From assembly GCA_937136455.1 (NCBI GenBank), contig CAKZOO010000030.1, forward strand, positions 85,274 through 149,273: a stretch of 64,000 nucleotides of DNA. The letters run 5' to 3'. This stretch comes from an uncultured Flavobacteriaceae bacterium (GTDB taxonomy: Bacteria; Bacteroidota; Bacteroidia; Flavobacteriales; Flavobacteriaceae). Position 1 is the first letter of the stretch. Each line of letters starts with the position of its first letter. Below are positions 18,652 to 28,194 of this stretch, in pieces. The notes below the pieces were generated by a model. The model made no database searches. It was not told where the DNA came from and was given only the letters and a program-made list of their open reading frames with translations. Made by a program: the position numbers and the translations under genes.

Positions 18652-18902
18652 TCTTTTAGGATTTTCATTATTTCTTCTTCTGGAACAGTATCGCTTGGGT
18701 CTAAATTTTGCATCAAAAGTAAAAGCCCCAGATCTTCTTTTTCATCATCCGATAACATATTGAACTTCTCTCTTTCTTTTTGTTCTACAAAAAATCGCAC
18801 AGCTTTTTCCATGAGAGCTTTAACACTTAAATCTTCAAAAGCTGAGATCACTTTTAATTTAGTTAAAGTAACATCATCAATGTCAATAATTTTTTTCATC
18901 AT
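18648..18902 (-). CDS. Antitoxin of the RelE-type pair
   Basis: Acidic 84-residue partner of the downstream toxin. The N-terminal half (IIDIDDVTLTKLKVIS... VKALMEKAVRFFVEQ) looks like a ribbon-helix-helix DNA-binding domain; the acidic C-terminal part (DDEKEDLGLLLLMQNLDPSD) is the likely toxin-neutralising tail. Two ATG codons at the start (18902 and 18899) are both usable. By analogy with other pairs it should bind its own AT-rich promoter region (18903-18990), which is rich in TATA-type repeats. The function is assigned from gene pairing more than from sequence. Confidence 0.8.
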   Translation of the reverse strand: MMKKIIDIDDVTLTKLKVISAFEDLSVKALMEKAVRFFVEQKEREKFNMLSDDEKEDLGLLLLMQNLDPSDTVPEEEIMKILKE

Positions 18903-19023
18903 AATAAATTTGTTTTAAATATACATTTTATATAATTTATATACAATATATATTATTAAATGCATCTAAAAATAAAATTAATTAGAACTACTTTACTATA
19001 AATATGAATTCGACAAACAGCAT

Positions 19024-19053
19024 AAAAAAACCCCCAAGGAATCCTTGAGGGTT
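19024..19053 (-). terminator. Intrinsic terminator of groES-groEL
   Basis: On the minus strand, AACCCTCAAGG, a 3-nt loop and CCTTGGGGGTT form an 11-bp stem with one G-T wobble, followed by a run of T (19024-19030). It lies 22 nt past the groEL stop. Confidence 0.92.
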
Positions 19054-19074
19054 ATTAATTATTTGATGTGTTGA

Positions 19075-20718
<1,644 letters not shown>

Positions 20719-20722
20719 TTAA

Positions 20723-21001
20723 TTAAACAATTGCTAAAATGTCGCTTTCACGCATCATTAAGTAATCGACACCTTCTAATTTTAATTCAGTGCCAGTGTA
20801 CTTTCCATAGATGACAGAATCACCAACTTTTACAGTCATAGGGTTGTCTTTGGTACCAGGACCAATGGCAACGACTACTCCGTTTTGAGGTTTTTCTTTA
20901 GCAGTATCAGGAATGTAGATTCCAGATGCAGTTTTCGTTTCAGCTGCAACAGGCTCGATCAATACGCGATCAGCCAAGGGTTTGATGTTTATTTTAGCCA
21001 T
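20723..21001 (-). CDS. groS: Co-chaperonin GroES (Hsp10)
   Basis: Heptameric lid of the GroEL chamber. I take the ATG at 21001, giving 92 residues beginning [16 protein letters not shown], the normal GroES start; an in-frame upstream TTG adds eleven non-conserved residues. The mobile loop ([18 protein letters not shown]) and the [14 protein letters not shown] roof region (here [17 protein letters not shown]) are present. It forms an operon with groEL. The upstream region carries a -24/-12 pattern rather than an obvious TAnnTTTG box. Confidence 0.97.
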   Translation of the reverse strand: MAKINIKPLADRVLIEPVAAETKTASGIYIPDTAKEKPQNGVVVAIGPGTKDNPMTVKVGDSVIYGKYTGTELKLEGVDYLMMRESDILAIV

Positions 21002-21040
21002 AATTTTATGATATTGTTTTGTTATTTTCAGCATCTAAAA

Positions 21041-21059
21041 GGCATAAACTATGCCAAAT
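21041..21059 (-). promoter_or_regulatory. Possible sigma-54 promoter of groES-groEL
   Basis: Minus-strand TTTGGCATAGTTTATGCC has GG (21055-21054) and GC (21043-21042) separated by exactly 10 nt, the -24/-12 geometry of sigma-54 promoters (consensus TGGCAC-N5-TTGC). It predicts a start near 21030, 29 nt before the groES ATG. The same bases form an inverted repeat GGCATA/TATGCC, so an operator or a weak hairpin is an alternative reading. Confidence 0.45.
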
Positions 21060-21081
21060 TAGAAGTTAGTGATTTGAGGGT

Positions 21082-21110
21082 AAAAAAAATGCCAGCTTGT
21101 CAGCCGGCAT
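21082..21110 (-). terminator. Intrinsic terminator after secG
   Basis: Minus-strand ATGCCGGCT, loop gaca and AGCTGGCAT form a 9-bp stem with one G-T wobble, followed by eight T. It closes the miaB-secG operon and separates it from groES. Confidence 0.92.
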
Positions 21111-21132
21111 CTTCAGATACTGTTATTTTGTA

Positions 21133-21477
21133 CTATTGTTGACTGTCATCAGAAGTAGCAGGTACTTCTGTAGGAAGTGTTTCTTGTACTTCGATTGGAG
21201 CCTCACTATTTAAGATTTTAGAATCTTGAGCTGCACCAAAGTTGCTTTTTAGTGCAACATTTGACATTAAGATTAGAACTACGAGTAGGGTAGCTAAGGT
21301 CCAAGTACTCTTATCTAAGAAATCACTTGTTTGTTTAACTCCACCAACTACTTGATTTGCTCCTCCACCTAGTGAACTAGACAATCCTCCACCTTTAGGG
21401 TTTTGAACCATAATCACTAACATCAACAAGATGCTTACGATGATAATTAGCACTAAAAATATACTAAATGTACTCAT
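21133..21477 (-). CDS. secG: Protein translocase subunit SecG
   Basis: Small inner-membrane subunit of the SecYEG channel. It has two hydrophobic segments (about residues 3-23 and 56-75) separated by the conserved MVQNPKGGGLSSSLGG loop, the SecG signature. A longer polar C-terminal tail (NSEAPIEVQETLPTEVPATS) gives 114 residues, as is common in Bacteroidetes. It is the last gene of the miaB operon, 8 nt after the TPR gene, and is followed by a strong terminator. Confidence 0.94.
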   Translation of the reverse strand: MSTFSIFLVLIIIVSILLMLVIMVQNPKGGGLSSSLGGGANQVVGGVKQTSDFLDKSTWTLATLLVVLILMSNVALKSNFGAAQDSKILNSEAPIEVQETLPTEVPATSDDSQQ

Positions 21478-21485
21478 GTCTTCTA

Positions 21486-22247
21486 TTATTTTTCTTTTTG
21501 TCTTTTTTTAATTGCCCTGATCTGGCCTGCAAAGAAACTATTTTTTTCTGGATATTTCAAACTTAAAATGGTATAAGCTTGAATCGCTTTGTCGTAATTC
21601 TTTTGTTCGAGATAAACTCTAGCCAAAGTTTCAGTCATGATCTCCCGTTCATCGATACTTGTGCTGAGATTGATGTCGATGGTTGGAGTGTAGTCTTTTT
21701 GAGGTTTGATTTTTGGTTTTTGCTGTAAAAAGGCCTCGATTTGAGCGCTCTTTTTGGAGCGTTTATGGTTTTCTTTTTCTTTTATTGTGATTTCACCTTT
21801 TGTCATATCTCGCTTTTGAGATAGTGTTTTAGAGCTGGTGAGTTCTAGCCAAGTAGCAAAAGAATGCATTTCTTTAGGGTTAAATTCTAGAGGTTGATCG
21901 ACGATCAGGGTGTCGATATGCTGAAGCTCTTGCTCAGTTTTAGATAGGGATTCTTTTTCTGTGAAAGCTTCTTGAACTTGATTTTGAAGCTCCTCATTTA
22001 CATCGTTAAAGACCTCTGAGGTAATAAAATTAAATAGGATGGTTCGATCAGTAGTGCGAGCAGCAGCTTCCTTTAAAGCTTTGTTGTATTTGTGAGAATT
22101 TTGATTTTTAAGTCCTTTGATATACAAAGAGTGAGCTGCCTGAAAATAGGGATAATCCTGTAACAATTCTTCCAATTGAGCAGTTTGCACTTTAGAATCT
22201 AAAAACTTAGGGTCTTTTAATATTTGGGTAAACTCACTTACATTCAT
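21486..22247 (-). CDS. TPR-containing protein of unknown function
   Basis: Cytoplasmic-looking protein of 253 residues without signal peptide. The N-terminal part (FTQILKDPKFLDSKVQTAQLEELLQDYPYF) and a C-terminal repeat (TLARVYLEQKNYDKAIQAYTILSLKYPEK, about residues 212-240) look like tetratricopeptide motifs; the middle is a charged linker rich in Lys and Glu. It lies between lptE (1 nt upstream) and secG, a conserved place in Flavobacteriia, which suggests envelope biogenesis, but the sequence gives no direct function. Confidence 0.82.
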   Translation of the reverse strand: MNVSEFTQILKDPKFLDSKVQTAQLEELLQDYPYFQAAHSLYIKGLKNQNSHKYNKALKEAAARTTDRTILFNFITSEVFNDVNEELQNQVQEAFTEKESLSKTEQELQHIDTLIVDQPLEFNPKEMHSFATWLELTSSKTLSQKRDMTKGEITIKEKENHKRSKKSAQIEAFLQQKPKIKPQKDYTPTIDINLSTSIDEREIMTETLARVYLEQKNYDKAIQAYTILSLKYPEKNSFFAGQIRAIKKRQKEK

Positions 22248-22248
22248 C

Positions 22249-22761
22249 TTACCAATCAGCTAATGAGGCGTTAAATATATCTTGAGTGATGCGTTCAAAG
22301 AGTGCTTGATGGGCCTCTGTTTTTACTGAGTTTAACAGGGCGTCCGCAGGATAATCATAGAAAAAACTAAAACGACGTTCAAAATCAGCATCCTCTTTTG
22401 TAGTATTGGTAAAGCGCACGTTCACACTCATCGAAAGTCTGTTTTGAGCGGCAGTCATATTTGCAGTTGCACTCATAGGAGCAATTCTATATTCGGTGAT
22501 TTCACCTTCGTATATAAGGTCTGCATTGTCAGAACTCAACTTGAGAGAAGTTTGATTTTGAATCATGTCTTGAAGGGCGATGGTAAAGTCGCGATCCAAA
22601 CCCGGTTCAATGACAGAACCAGGACTCTGAGTTGCGAGGTTGTCAAAGAAATTGACTTGATAAGTCTGGGCAGTTCCGACATTTCCGCCTGTAAAGTTGT
22701 AAATACCACAACTTGATAGCAGTGTTGCAACTATAATAGTAAGGCTAATTCTAAACTTCAT
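22249..22761 (-). CDS. lptE: LptE-like lipopolysaccharide assembly lipoprotein
   Basis: Outer-membrane lipoprotein that plugs LptD and helps insert LPS. Residues 1-18 form a lipoprotein signal with lipobox LLSSC, followed by GIYNFTGGN, the typical Bacteroidetes LptE start (compare SCGVYSFTG). The rest contains the DLIYEGEITEYRIAPM strand block. 170 residues is normal. It overlaps the end of the sigma-54 activator gene by 1 nt, indicating translational coupling. The family is divergent, so the call rests on the N-terminus, length and position. Confidence 0.87.
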   Translation of the reverse strand: MKFRISLTIIVATLLSSCGIYNFTGGNVGTAQTYQVNFFDNLATQSPGSVIEPGLDRDFTIALQDMIQNQTSLKLSSDNADLIYEGEITEYRIAPMSATANMTAAQNRLSMSVNVRFTNTTKEDADFERRFSFFYDYPADALLNSVKTEAHQALFERITQDIFNASLADW

Positions 22762-24062
22762 TAGAGGTCGTATTGTTTTATTTTGCGATAAAGAGTGCGT
22801 TCAGAAATACCCAATTCTGCAGCGGCGAGTTTGCGTTTTCCCTTATTGCGTTCCAAGGCTTTTGCAATCAATTCGATTTCTTTCTGTTGTAAAGATAAGG
22901 TTTCTTCCTCTTGAATCTCTTCGGCAAAGTCATATTTGTCCTTTGTCGGATAATGAGACTCGTCGATGAGTAAGGTTTCTTCTTCTAGGTCCTGATGAGA
23001 GGGAAGTAATTCCACTTCTCTTGGTTGTTGAGAATCTTCCTTGTTAGGTGATTGCACCTGTTCTAATTCTTCCTCACTATAAAGTTTTTTGATGAGTTTG
23101 TCTTGAGACTTGTGAATCTCTTCGCCAGGTCTTCCTGCCATGAGTTCCAAGGTGAGTTTTTTGAGGTCGTTTAAATCGGCCTTCATGTCAAAGAGGACTT
23201 TGTAGAGGATCTCCCTTTCATTTGAAAAATCACTTTTTTTCTTTTCGTCTTTGATGACAGAAGGCAGGTTTCTGCTCGAAGCATCAGGTAAATAGTGAAT
23301 TAAGGTAGCAGCGTCTATAGAGCGATCCGATTCCAAAACAGAAATTTGCTCTGCGATATTTCTGAGTTGTCGTACGTTTCCAGGCCAATTGTAACGCTCT
23401 AGTAGTGATTGTGCATCTTCTTTTAATCGAATAGTTGGCATCTTGTACTTCTGTCCAAAATCAGATGCGAATTTTCTAAAGAGCAAGTGAATGTCTTCTT
23501 TTCGATCTCTTAGAGGAGGCATCGCTATTTCGACTGTGCTCAAGCGATAATAAAGATCTTCTCTAAATTTGTTTTTTTCGATGGCTTCCATCATTTTGAT
23601 GTTGGTTGCCGCTACAATTCGAACATTGGTTTTTTGAACCTGAGACGATCCTACTTTTAAGAACTCTCCGTTTTCTAAAACACGTAAGAGGCGTACTTGG
23701 GTGGTCAGTGGAAGTTCACCAACTTCATCTAGGAAGATGGTTCCGCCATCAGCCTCCTCAAAATAACCAGATCGGGTCTGAGTCGCTCCAGTAAAAGCAC
23801 CTTTTTCGTGGCCAAAAAGTTCAGAGTCAATCGTTCCTTCAGGGATGGCTCCACAATTGACAGCGATGTATTTAGCGTGCTTTCGATGCGATAAAGAGTG
23901 AATGATTTTAGGTAGGGATTCCTTACCAACACCACTTTCTCCAGTGACGAGTACCGAAATATCTGTTGGAGCCACTTGTATTGCTTTTTCGATGGCTCTG
24001 TTGAGCTTGGAGTCATTGCCAATAATTTCAAAACGCTGTTTGATGTTTTGTATGGATTCCAT
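22761..24062 (-). CDS. Sigma-54-dependent transcriptional activator (orphan, no receiver domain)
   Basis: NtrC-family enhancer-binding protein of 433 residues. It begins almost directly with the AAA+ domain: Walker A GESGVGKE (about 41-48), the sigma-54 contact loop GAFTGAT (about 90-96), Walker B GGTIFLDEVGEL and the arginine-finger region FREDLYYRLS. A long charged linker (about 260-385) leads to a C-terminal Fis-type helix-turn-helix (KGKRKLAAAELGISERTLYRK). There is no N-terminal receiver, PAS or GAF domain, so its signal input is not visible; activity may be set by level or by the linker. It is co-transcribed with miaB and lptE. The target promoters are unknown; the groES region is a candidate. 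Confidence 0.94.
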   Translation of the reverse strand: MESIQNIKQRFEIIGNDSKLNRAIEKAIQVAPTDISVLVTGESGVGKESLPKIIHSLSHRKHAKYIAVNCGAIPEGTIDSELFGHEKGAFTGATQTRSGYFEEADGGTIFLDEVGELPLTTQVRLLRVLENGEFLKVGSSQVQKTNVRIVAATNIKMMEAIEKNKFREDLYYRLSTVEIAMPPLRDRKEDIHLLFRKFASDFGQKYKMPTIRLKEDAQSLLERYNWPGNVRQLRNIAEQISVLESDRSIDAATLIHYLPDASSRNLPSVIKDEKKKSDFSNEREILYKVLFDMKADLNDLKKLTLELMAGRPGEEIHKSQDKLIKKLYSEEELEQVQSPNKEDSQQPREVELLPSHQDLEEETLLIDESHYPTKDKYDFAEEIQEEETLSLQQKEIELIAKALERNKGKRKLAAAELGISERTLYRKIKQYDL

Positions 24063-24066
24063 AAGC

Positions 24067-25506
24067 TTAGTTTTTTAATTCAATAGCCTTTCCAAGAAGG
24101 GTTCCTGAGGTACAGTCTGTGATGTCGACTAGTACAAAATCGCCAATCTTGTAATCTTCTCTTGGAAATACTACTACATTATTGTAATTGTTTCTTCCCA
24201 TCAAATCATTTTCAGATTTTTTTGAGGTTCCTTCCACGAGAACAATTTGTTTTTTTCCGACATGTTGAGCAGTTCTATAAGCAGAGTGTTTTTGCTGTAC
24301 ATCGATAATTTCAGCAAGACGTCTTTTTTTGGTTTCTAAAGGAATATCGTCCTCTAGATTTTTTCCAGCAAAGGTTCCAGGGCGTTCAGAGTAAGCATAC
24401 ATATATCCAAAGTCGTATTTGACGTATTCCATTAGGGCAATGGTGTCTTGGTGATCTTCTTCAGTTTCTGTTGGGAACCCGCTTATAATATCTTGTGAGA
24501 TGGCACACTCTGGTATGAGCTGGTAAATTGTATCAACTAACTTTTTGTATTCTTCTACAGTGTGTTGTCGATTCATCGCCTTTAAGATTCGGTCGGAACC
24601 CGATTGTACAGGAAGGTGAATATGGTTGCAAATATTCTCATGGGCTGCCATAGTTTCAATTACGGATCGGTGCATGTCTTGAGGATTTGAGGTCGAAAAG
24701 CGAATCCTTATTTTTGGAAATGATGTTGCAACCTTTTCTAAGAGCATTGCAAAATCAACCGCTGTTGCTTTTTGAAGTTCTGACGCTTTCTTGAAGTCTT
24801 TTTTGAGCCCTCCTCCATACCATAAATAAGAATCGACGTTTTGACCTAGTAGCGTCACTTCTTTATAGCCTTTTGCTTGAAGCTCTGAGATTTCATTTAA
24901 AATGGATTCAGGATCTCTTGAGCGCTCTCTCCCTCTTGTGAATGGGACTACGCAGAAGGTACACATATTGTCACAGCCTCTAGTAATTGATACAAATGCA
25001 GTAACCCCATTGGTCGAAAGTCGAACAGGAGAAATATCGCCATAAGTCTCTTCTTTGGAAAGGATGACATTGACAGCGTTATTTCCAGCATCTACTTCTT
25101 GAAGTAGGTTGGGGATATCTTTGTAGGCATCAGGTCCGACGACCATATCGACGATTTTCTCTTCTTCCAAGAGTTGTTGTTTGAGTCGTTCTGCCATACA
25201 TCCTAAAACACCTACCTTTAAGTTTTTATTCTTCCTTTTTTGAGAATTAAATGCTTTGAGGCGATTTCTAACAGTCTGTTCAGCCTTGTCGCGAATAGAG
25301 CAGGTGTTAATGAGGATTAAATCGGCTTCGTCAAGCACTTGAGTCGTGTTGTATCCTTGCTCAGAGAGGATGGAAGCGACGATTTCGGAGTCTGAAAAAT
25401 TCATCGCACAGCCATAGCTTTCGATGAGGACTTTCTTATCGTTAGTTTTTTTAGATTCCATCTCTAATGTTGTTCCTTGTATGTCTGGGTTAATCTCTTT
25501 CTCCAT
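24067..25506 (-). CDS. miaB: tRNA-2-methylthio-N6-dimethylallyladenosine synthase MiaB
   Basis: Radical-SAM methylthiotransferase that modifies A37 of tRNAs reading UNN codons. The N-terminal UPF0004 domain has three cysteines ([22 protein letters not shown]) for the auxiliary cluster. The radical-SAM motif CxxxCxxC is CDNMCTFC (about residue 180). The C-terminal TRAM domain follows (about 410-476). All cluster ligands are present. The 20-residue N-terminal extension before [10 protein letters not shown] is usual in Bacteroidetes. It is first in the miaB / activator / lptE / TPR / secG operon, with a 4-nt gap to the activator. Confidence 0.96.
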   Translation of the reverse strand: MEKEINPDIQGTTLEMESKKTNDKKVLIESYGCAMNFSDSEIVASILSEQGYNTTQVLDEADLILINTCSIRDKAEQTVRNRLKAFNSQKRKNKNLKVGVLGCMAERLKQQLLEEEKIVDMVVGPDAYKDIPNLLQEVDAGNNAVNVILSKEETYGDISPVRLSTNGVTAFVSITRGCDNMCTFCVVPFTRGRERSRDPESILNEISELQAKGYKEVTLLGQNVDSYLWYGGGLKKDFKKASELQKATAVDFAMLLEKVATSFPKIRIRFSTSNPQDMHRSVIETMAAHENICNHIHLPVQSGSDRILKAMNRQHTVEEYKKLVDTIYQLIPECAISQDIISGFPTETEEDHQDTIALMEYVKYDFGYMYAYSERPGTFAGKNLEDDIPLETKKRRLAEIIDVQQKHSAYRTAQHVGKKQIVLVEGTSKKSENDLMGRNNYNNVVVFPREDYKIGDFVLVDITDCTSGTLLGKAIELKN

Positions 25507-25538
25507 TGGGTACTAATAGCTGTTTTTTATACACTGTA

Positions 25539-25546
25539 CAAAGATA
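25539..25546 (-). promoter_or_regulatory. -7 box of the miaB operon
   Basis: Minus-strand TATCTTTG matches TAnnTTTG exactly, 32 nt before the miaB ATG. No TTG is present at the -33 distance; instead a TGACAT-A-ATGTCA palindrome (25564-25576) lies there. Confidence 0.65.
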
Positions 25547-25563
25547 ATACTATTCTATAAAAA

Positions 25564-25576
25564 CTGACATAATGTC
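25564..25576. promoter_or_regulatory. Perfect palindrome between miaB and topA, possible operator
   Basis: TGACATAATGTCA is a 13-bp palindrome (6-bp arms around one base). It sits 17 nt upstream of the miaB -7 box, that is over the expected -33 region, and about 90 nt upstream of the topA -7 box. This fits a regulator site acting on miaB. The regulator is unknown. Confidence 0.45.
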
Positions 25577-25665
25577 ATAATATTTTTATTTGAAAAACTC
25601 ACTCCAAATAGAGTTGTTTAAGGGGTCGTAAAAAAAATAGCGATGGGATAAATAAAAAAATCACA

Positions 25666-25673
25666 TACTTTTG
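25666..25673 (+). promoter_or_regulatory. -7 box of topA
   Basis: TACTTTTG matches TAnnTTTG exactly, 19 nt upstream of the topA ATG at 25693. No -33 TTG was found at the usual spacing. Confidence 0.6.
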
Positions 25674-25692
25674 TCCTAAAATAAATGAGTAC

Positions 25693-28191
25693 ATGGCGAA
25701 GAATTTAGTGATTGTTGAGTCACCTGCAAAGGCAAAGACTATAGAAAAATTTTTAGGATCAAACTACAAGGTAGCTTCTAGTTTTGGGCATATTGTTGAT
25801 TTACCATCCAAGGAATTAGCAGTAGATGTAGAGGGAGATTTTTCCGCTAAATACATAGTGTCAACTGACAAGAAATCAGTAGTCAAAGATTTAAAAGCCT
25901 TAGCGAAGAAAGCTGAAATGGTTTGGTTGGCTTCGGATGAGGACCGAGAAGGAGAGGCTATTTCTTGGCATTTGTCTGAAATCTTAAATTTAGATCCCCA
26001 GAAGACCAAGCGAATCGTTTTTAACTCGATTACCAAGTCTGCCATTGAAAAGGCTATCGGAAATCCGAGGGGTATCGATTATAACTTAGTCAACGCTCAA
26101 CAAGCTCGTAGAGTTCTGGATCGTTTAGTAGGATATGAACTTTCTCCTGTTCTTTGGAAGAAGATAAAACCAGGACTATCTGCTGGTAGAGTTCAGTCGG
26201 TAGCGGTTCGACTCATTGTGGAGCGCGAAAGAGAGATCAAGTCATTTGAAGCAGAAGCCTCTTATAAGGTTGTAGCACAGATGCAGACTCAAGAAGGACA
26301 GTTGTTTGAAGCGAAGCTTCCAAAGTCGTTTGCGACCAAAGAAGAAGCCATTGCGTTCTTAAATCTCAATAAAGAAGCTCGCTACTCTGTAGAGAGTCTG
26401 GATAAAAAACCGGTAAAGAAATCGCCTTCGGCACCTTTTACAACCTCTACGCTCCAACAGGAAGCCTCAAGAAAACTCTATTTTTCGGTATCGAGAACCA
26501 TGCAAGTAGCTCAACGTCTTTACGAGCAAGGACTCATTACCTATATGAGAACTGATTCTGTCAATTTATCGTCTGAAGCGTTAACAGCTGCACAGGAAGC
26601 AATTACTGCTCAATACGGTAAAGAATACGTTCAGATTAGAAATTACAGTTCAAAAACTAAGGGAGCTCAAGAAGCTCATGAGGCGATTCGTCCTACAGAT
26701 TTAATGCGAAGTGAAATTTCACTTGAGCGTGATCAAGCTCGTTTATACGATTTGATCTATAAAAGAACACTTGCTTCGCAAATGAGTGATGCAAAACTAG
26801 AGCGTACCTTAGTTAAAATAGATGCTTCCACTCACAAGAAGCAATTTACAGCAACAGGAGAAATGATTGCTTTTGAAGGATTTTTAAAGGTTTATTTGGA
26901 AGGACAGGATGAGGATGAGTTCGAAGAGCAATCAGGAATGTTGCCAAATATGAAGGAAGGGGATTTACTTTCTTTAAATCTGATGACGGCTACAGAGCGT
27001 TTTACAAGACCTCCTTATCGTTATACAGAAGCATCACTTGTCAAAAAATTAGAGGCCTTGGGAATTGGAAGGCCGTCGACCTACGCGCCGACAATATCAA
27101 CAGTTCAAAACAGAGGATATGTTGCCAAAGGGACTATCGATGGTGAAGATCGTTCATACATTCAATTGAGTCTAAAATCATCCGAACTCACTGAGAAAAA
27201 ACATACCGAAAAAGTCGGTTCCGATAAGGGTAAGTTAGTTCCAACTGATATCGGTATGATCGTCAATGACTTTTTGGTGGAAAACTTTGAGCATATATTA
27301 GATTACAATTTTACCGCCAAAGTTGAAGAGGATTTTGATGAAATTGCCATCGGTGATAAAGATTGGAAATCAGTGATGAAAGAATTTTATCAAGATTTTC
27401 ATCCCAATGTTGAAGAGGTTCTCGACACAGCTGATAGGGCTTCGGGAGAACGTGTTTTGGGAGTTGATCCCAAATCGGGGAGACCTCTTTTAGTTCGACT
27501 TGGACGCTTTGGTGCTATGGCTCAAATCGGAACTGCTGAGGATGAAGAAAAGCCTGTTTTCGCAAGTTTATTGCCGGATCAATCACTAGATACAATTACG
27601 TTTCAAGAAGCATTGGATCTCTTTAAATTACCTAGAACCATTGGGGAGTACAAGGGAGAAGAATTACAAGCTAATGTGGGTCGGTTTGGACCCTATGTCA
27701 AGTACGGAAAGAAGTTTATATCGATTCCTGCTACGGAAAGTGCTATGGATATCGCCCTTGATCGAGCTGTTGAGCTCATTGCTGAAAAGGAAGCAGCTGA
27801 TGCTCCAATCTACAATTTTGAAGGTAAAGATGTCAGTAAAGGAGTAGGAAGATTTGGTCCTTTTATTAAATGGGATGGCATGTTTATCAATGTCAATAAA
27901 AAATACGATTTTGATCATTTGTCTAATTCGGATATCGAAGAATTGATTCAAGATAAATTGCAAAAAGAGCGTGAAAAATTAATTCACAATTGGGAAGAAG
28001 AAGGTATTCGAGTTGAAAAGGCCCGATGGGGAAGACATCACATCATCAAAGGTAAGTTAAAAGTAGAGCTCGCCAAAACAATTGATGTTACTGATATGAC
28101 GCTTGAAGAAGCTCAGGCTTTGTTGGAGAAGAATGCTCCAAAAAAGAAAAAAGCGTCAAAAAAACCAGCAGCAAAAAAAACAAAAAAATAG
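25693..28191 (+). CDS. topA: DNA topoisomerase I (type IA)
   Basis: Relaxes negative supercoils by single-strand passage. The N-terminal Toprim domain contains LVIVESPAKAKTIEKFLG and the acidic triad region ASDEDREGE (about residues 77-85). The catalytic tyrosine lies in GLITYMRTDSVNLS (about 285). The C-terminal region lacks Cys4 zinc fingers and instead has repeats of the RFGPYVKYGKKFISIP type (about 660-760) and a lysine-rich tail (KKKKASKKPAAKKTKK). 832 residues is usual for Bacteroidetes. The arginase-like gene starts 3 nt downstream, so topA may head the run toward gldKLMN. Confidence 0.97.
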   Translation: MAKNLVIVESPAKAKTIEKFLGSNYKVASSFGHIVDLPSKELAVDVEGDFSAKYIVSTDKKSVVKDLKALAKKAEMVWLASDEDREGEAISWHLSEILNLDPQKTKRIVFNSITKSAIEKAIGNPRGIDYNLVNAQQARRVLDRLVGYELSPVLWKKIKPGLSAGRVQSVAVRLIVEREREIKSFEAEASYKVVAQMQTQEGQLFEAKLPKSFATKEEAIAFLNLNKEARYSVESLDKKPVKKSPSAPFTTSTLQQEASRKLYFSVSRTMQVAQRLYEQGLITYMRTDSVNLSSEALTAAQEAITAQYGKEYVQIRNYSSKTKGAQEAHEAIRPTDLMRSEISLERDQARLYDLIYKRTLASQMSDAKLERTLVKIDASTHKKQFTATGEMIAFEGFLKVYLEGQDEDEFEEQSGMLPNMKEGDLLSLNLMTATERFTRPPYRYTEASLVKKLEALGIGRPSTYAPTISTVQNRGYVAKGTIDGEDRSYIQLSLKSSELTEKKHTEKVGSDKGKLVPTDIGMIVNDFLVENFEHILDYNFTAKVEEDFDEIAIGDKDWKSVMKEFYQDFHPNVEEVLDTADRASGERVLGVDPKSGRPLLVRLGRFGAMAQIGTAEDEEKPVFASLLPDQSLDTITFQEALDLFKLPRTIGEYKGEELQANVGRFGPYVKYGKKFISIPATESAMDIALDRAVELIAEKEAADAPIYNFEGKDVSKGVGRFGPFIKWDGMFINVNKKYDFDHLSNSDIEELIQDKLQKEREKLIHNWEEEGIRVEKARWGRHHIIKGKLKVELAKTIDVTDMTLEEAQALLEKNAPKKKKASKKPAAKKTKK

Positions 28192-28194
28192 TCG

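Noticed and set aside
21001..21132. CIRCE/HrcA operator upstream of groES
   Set aside because: No TTAGCACTC-N9-GAGTGCTAA pattern; the only inverted repeat is GGCATA/TATGCC.
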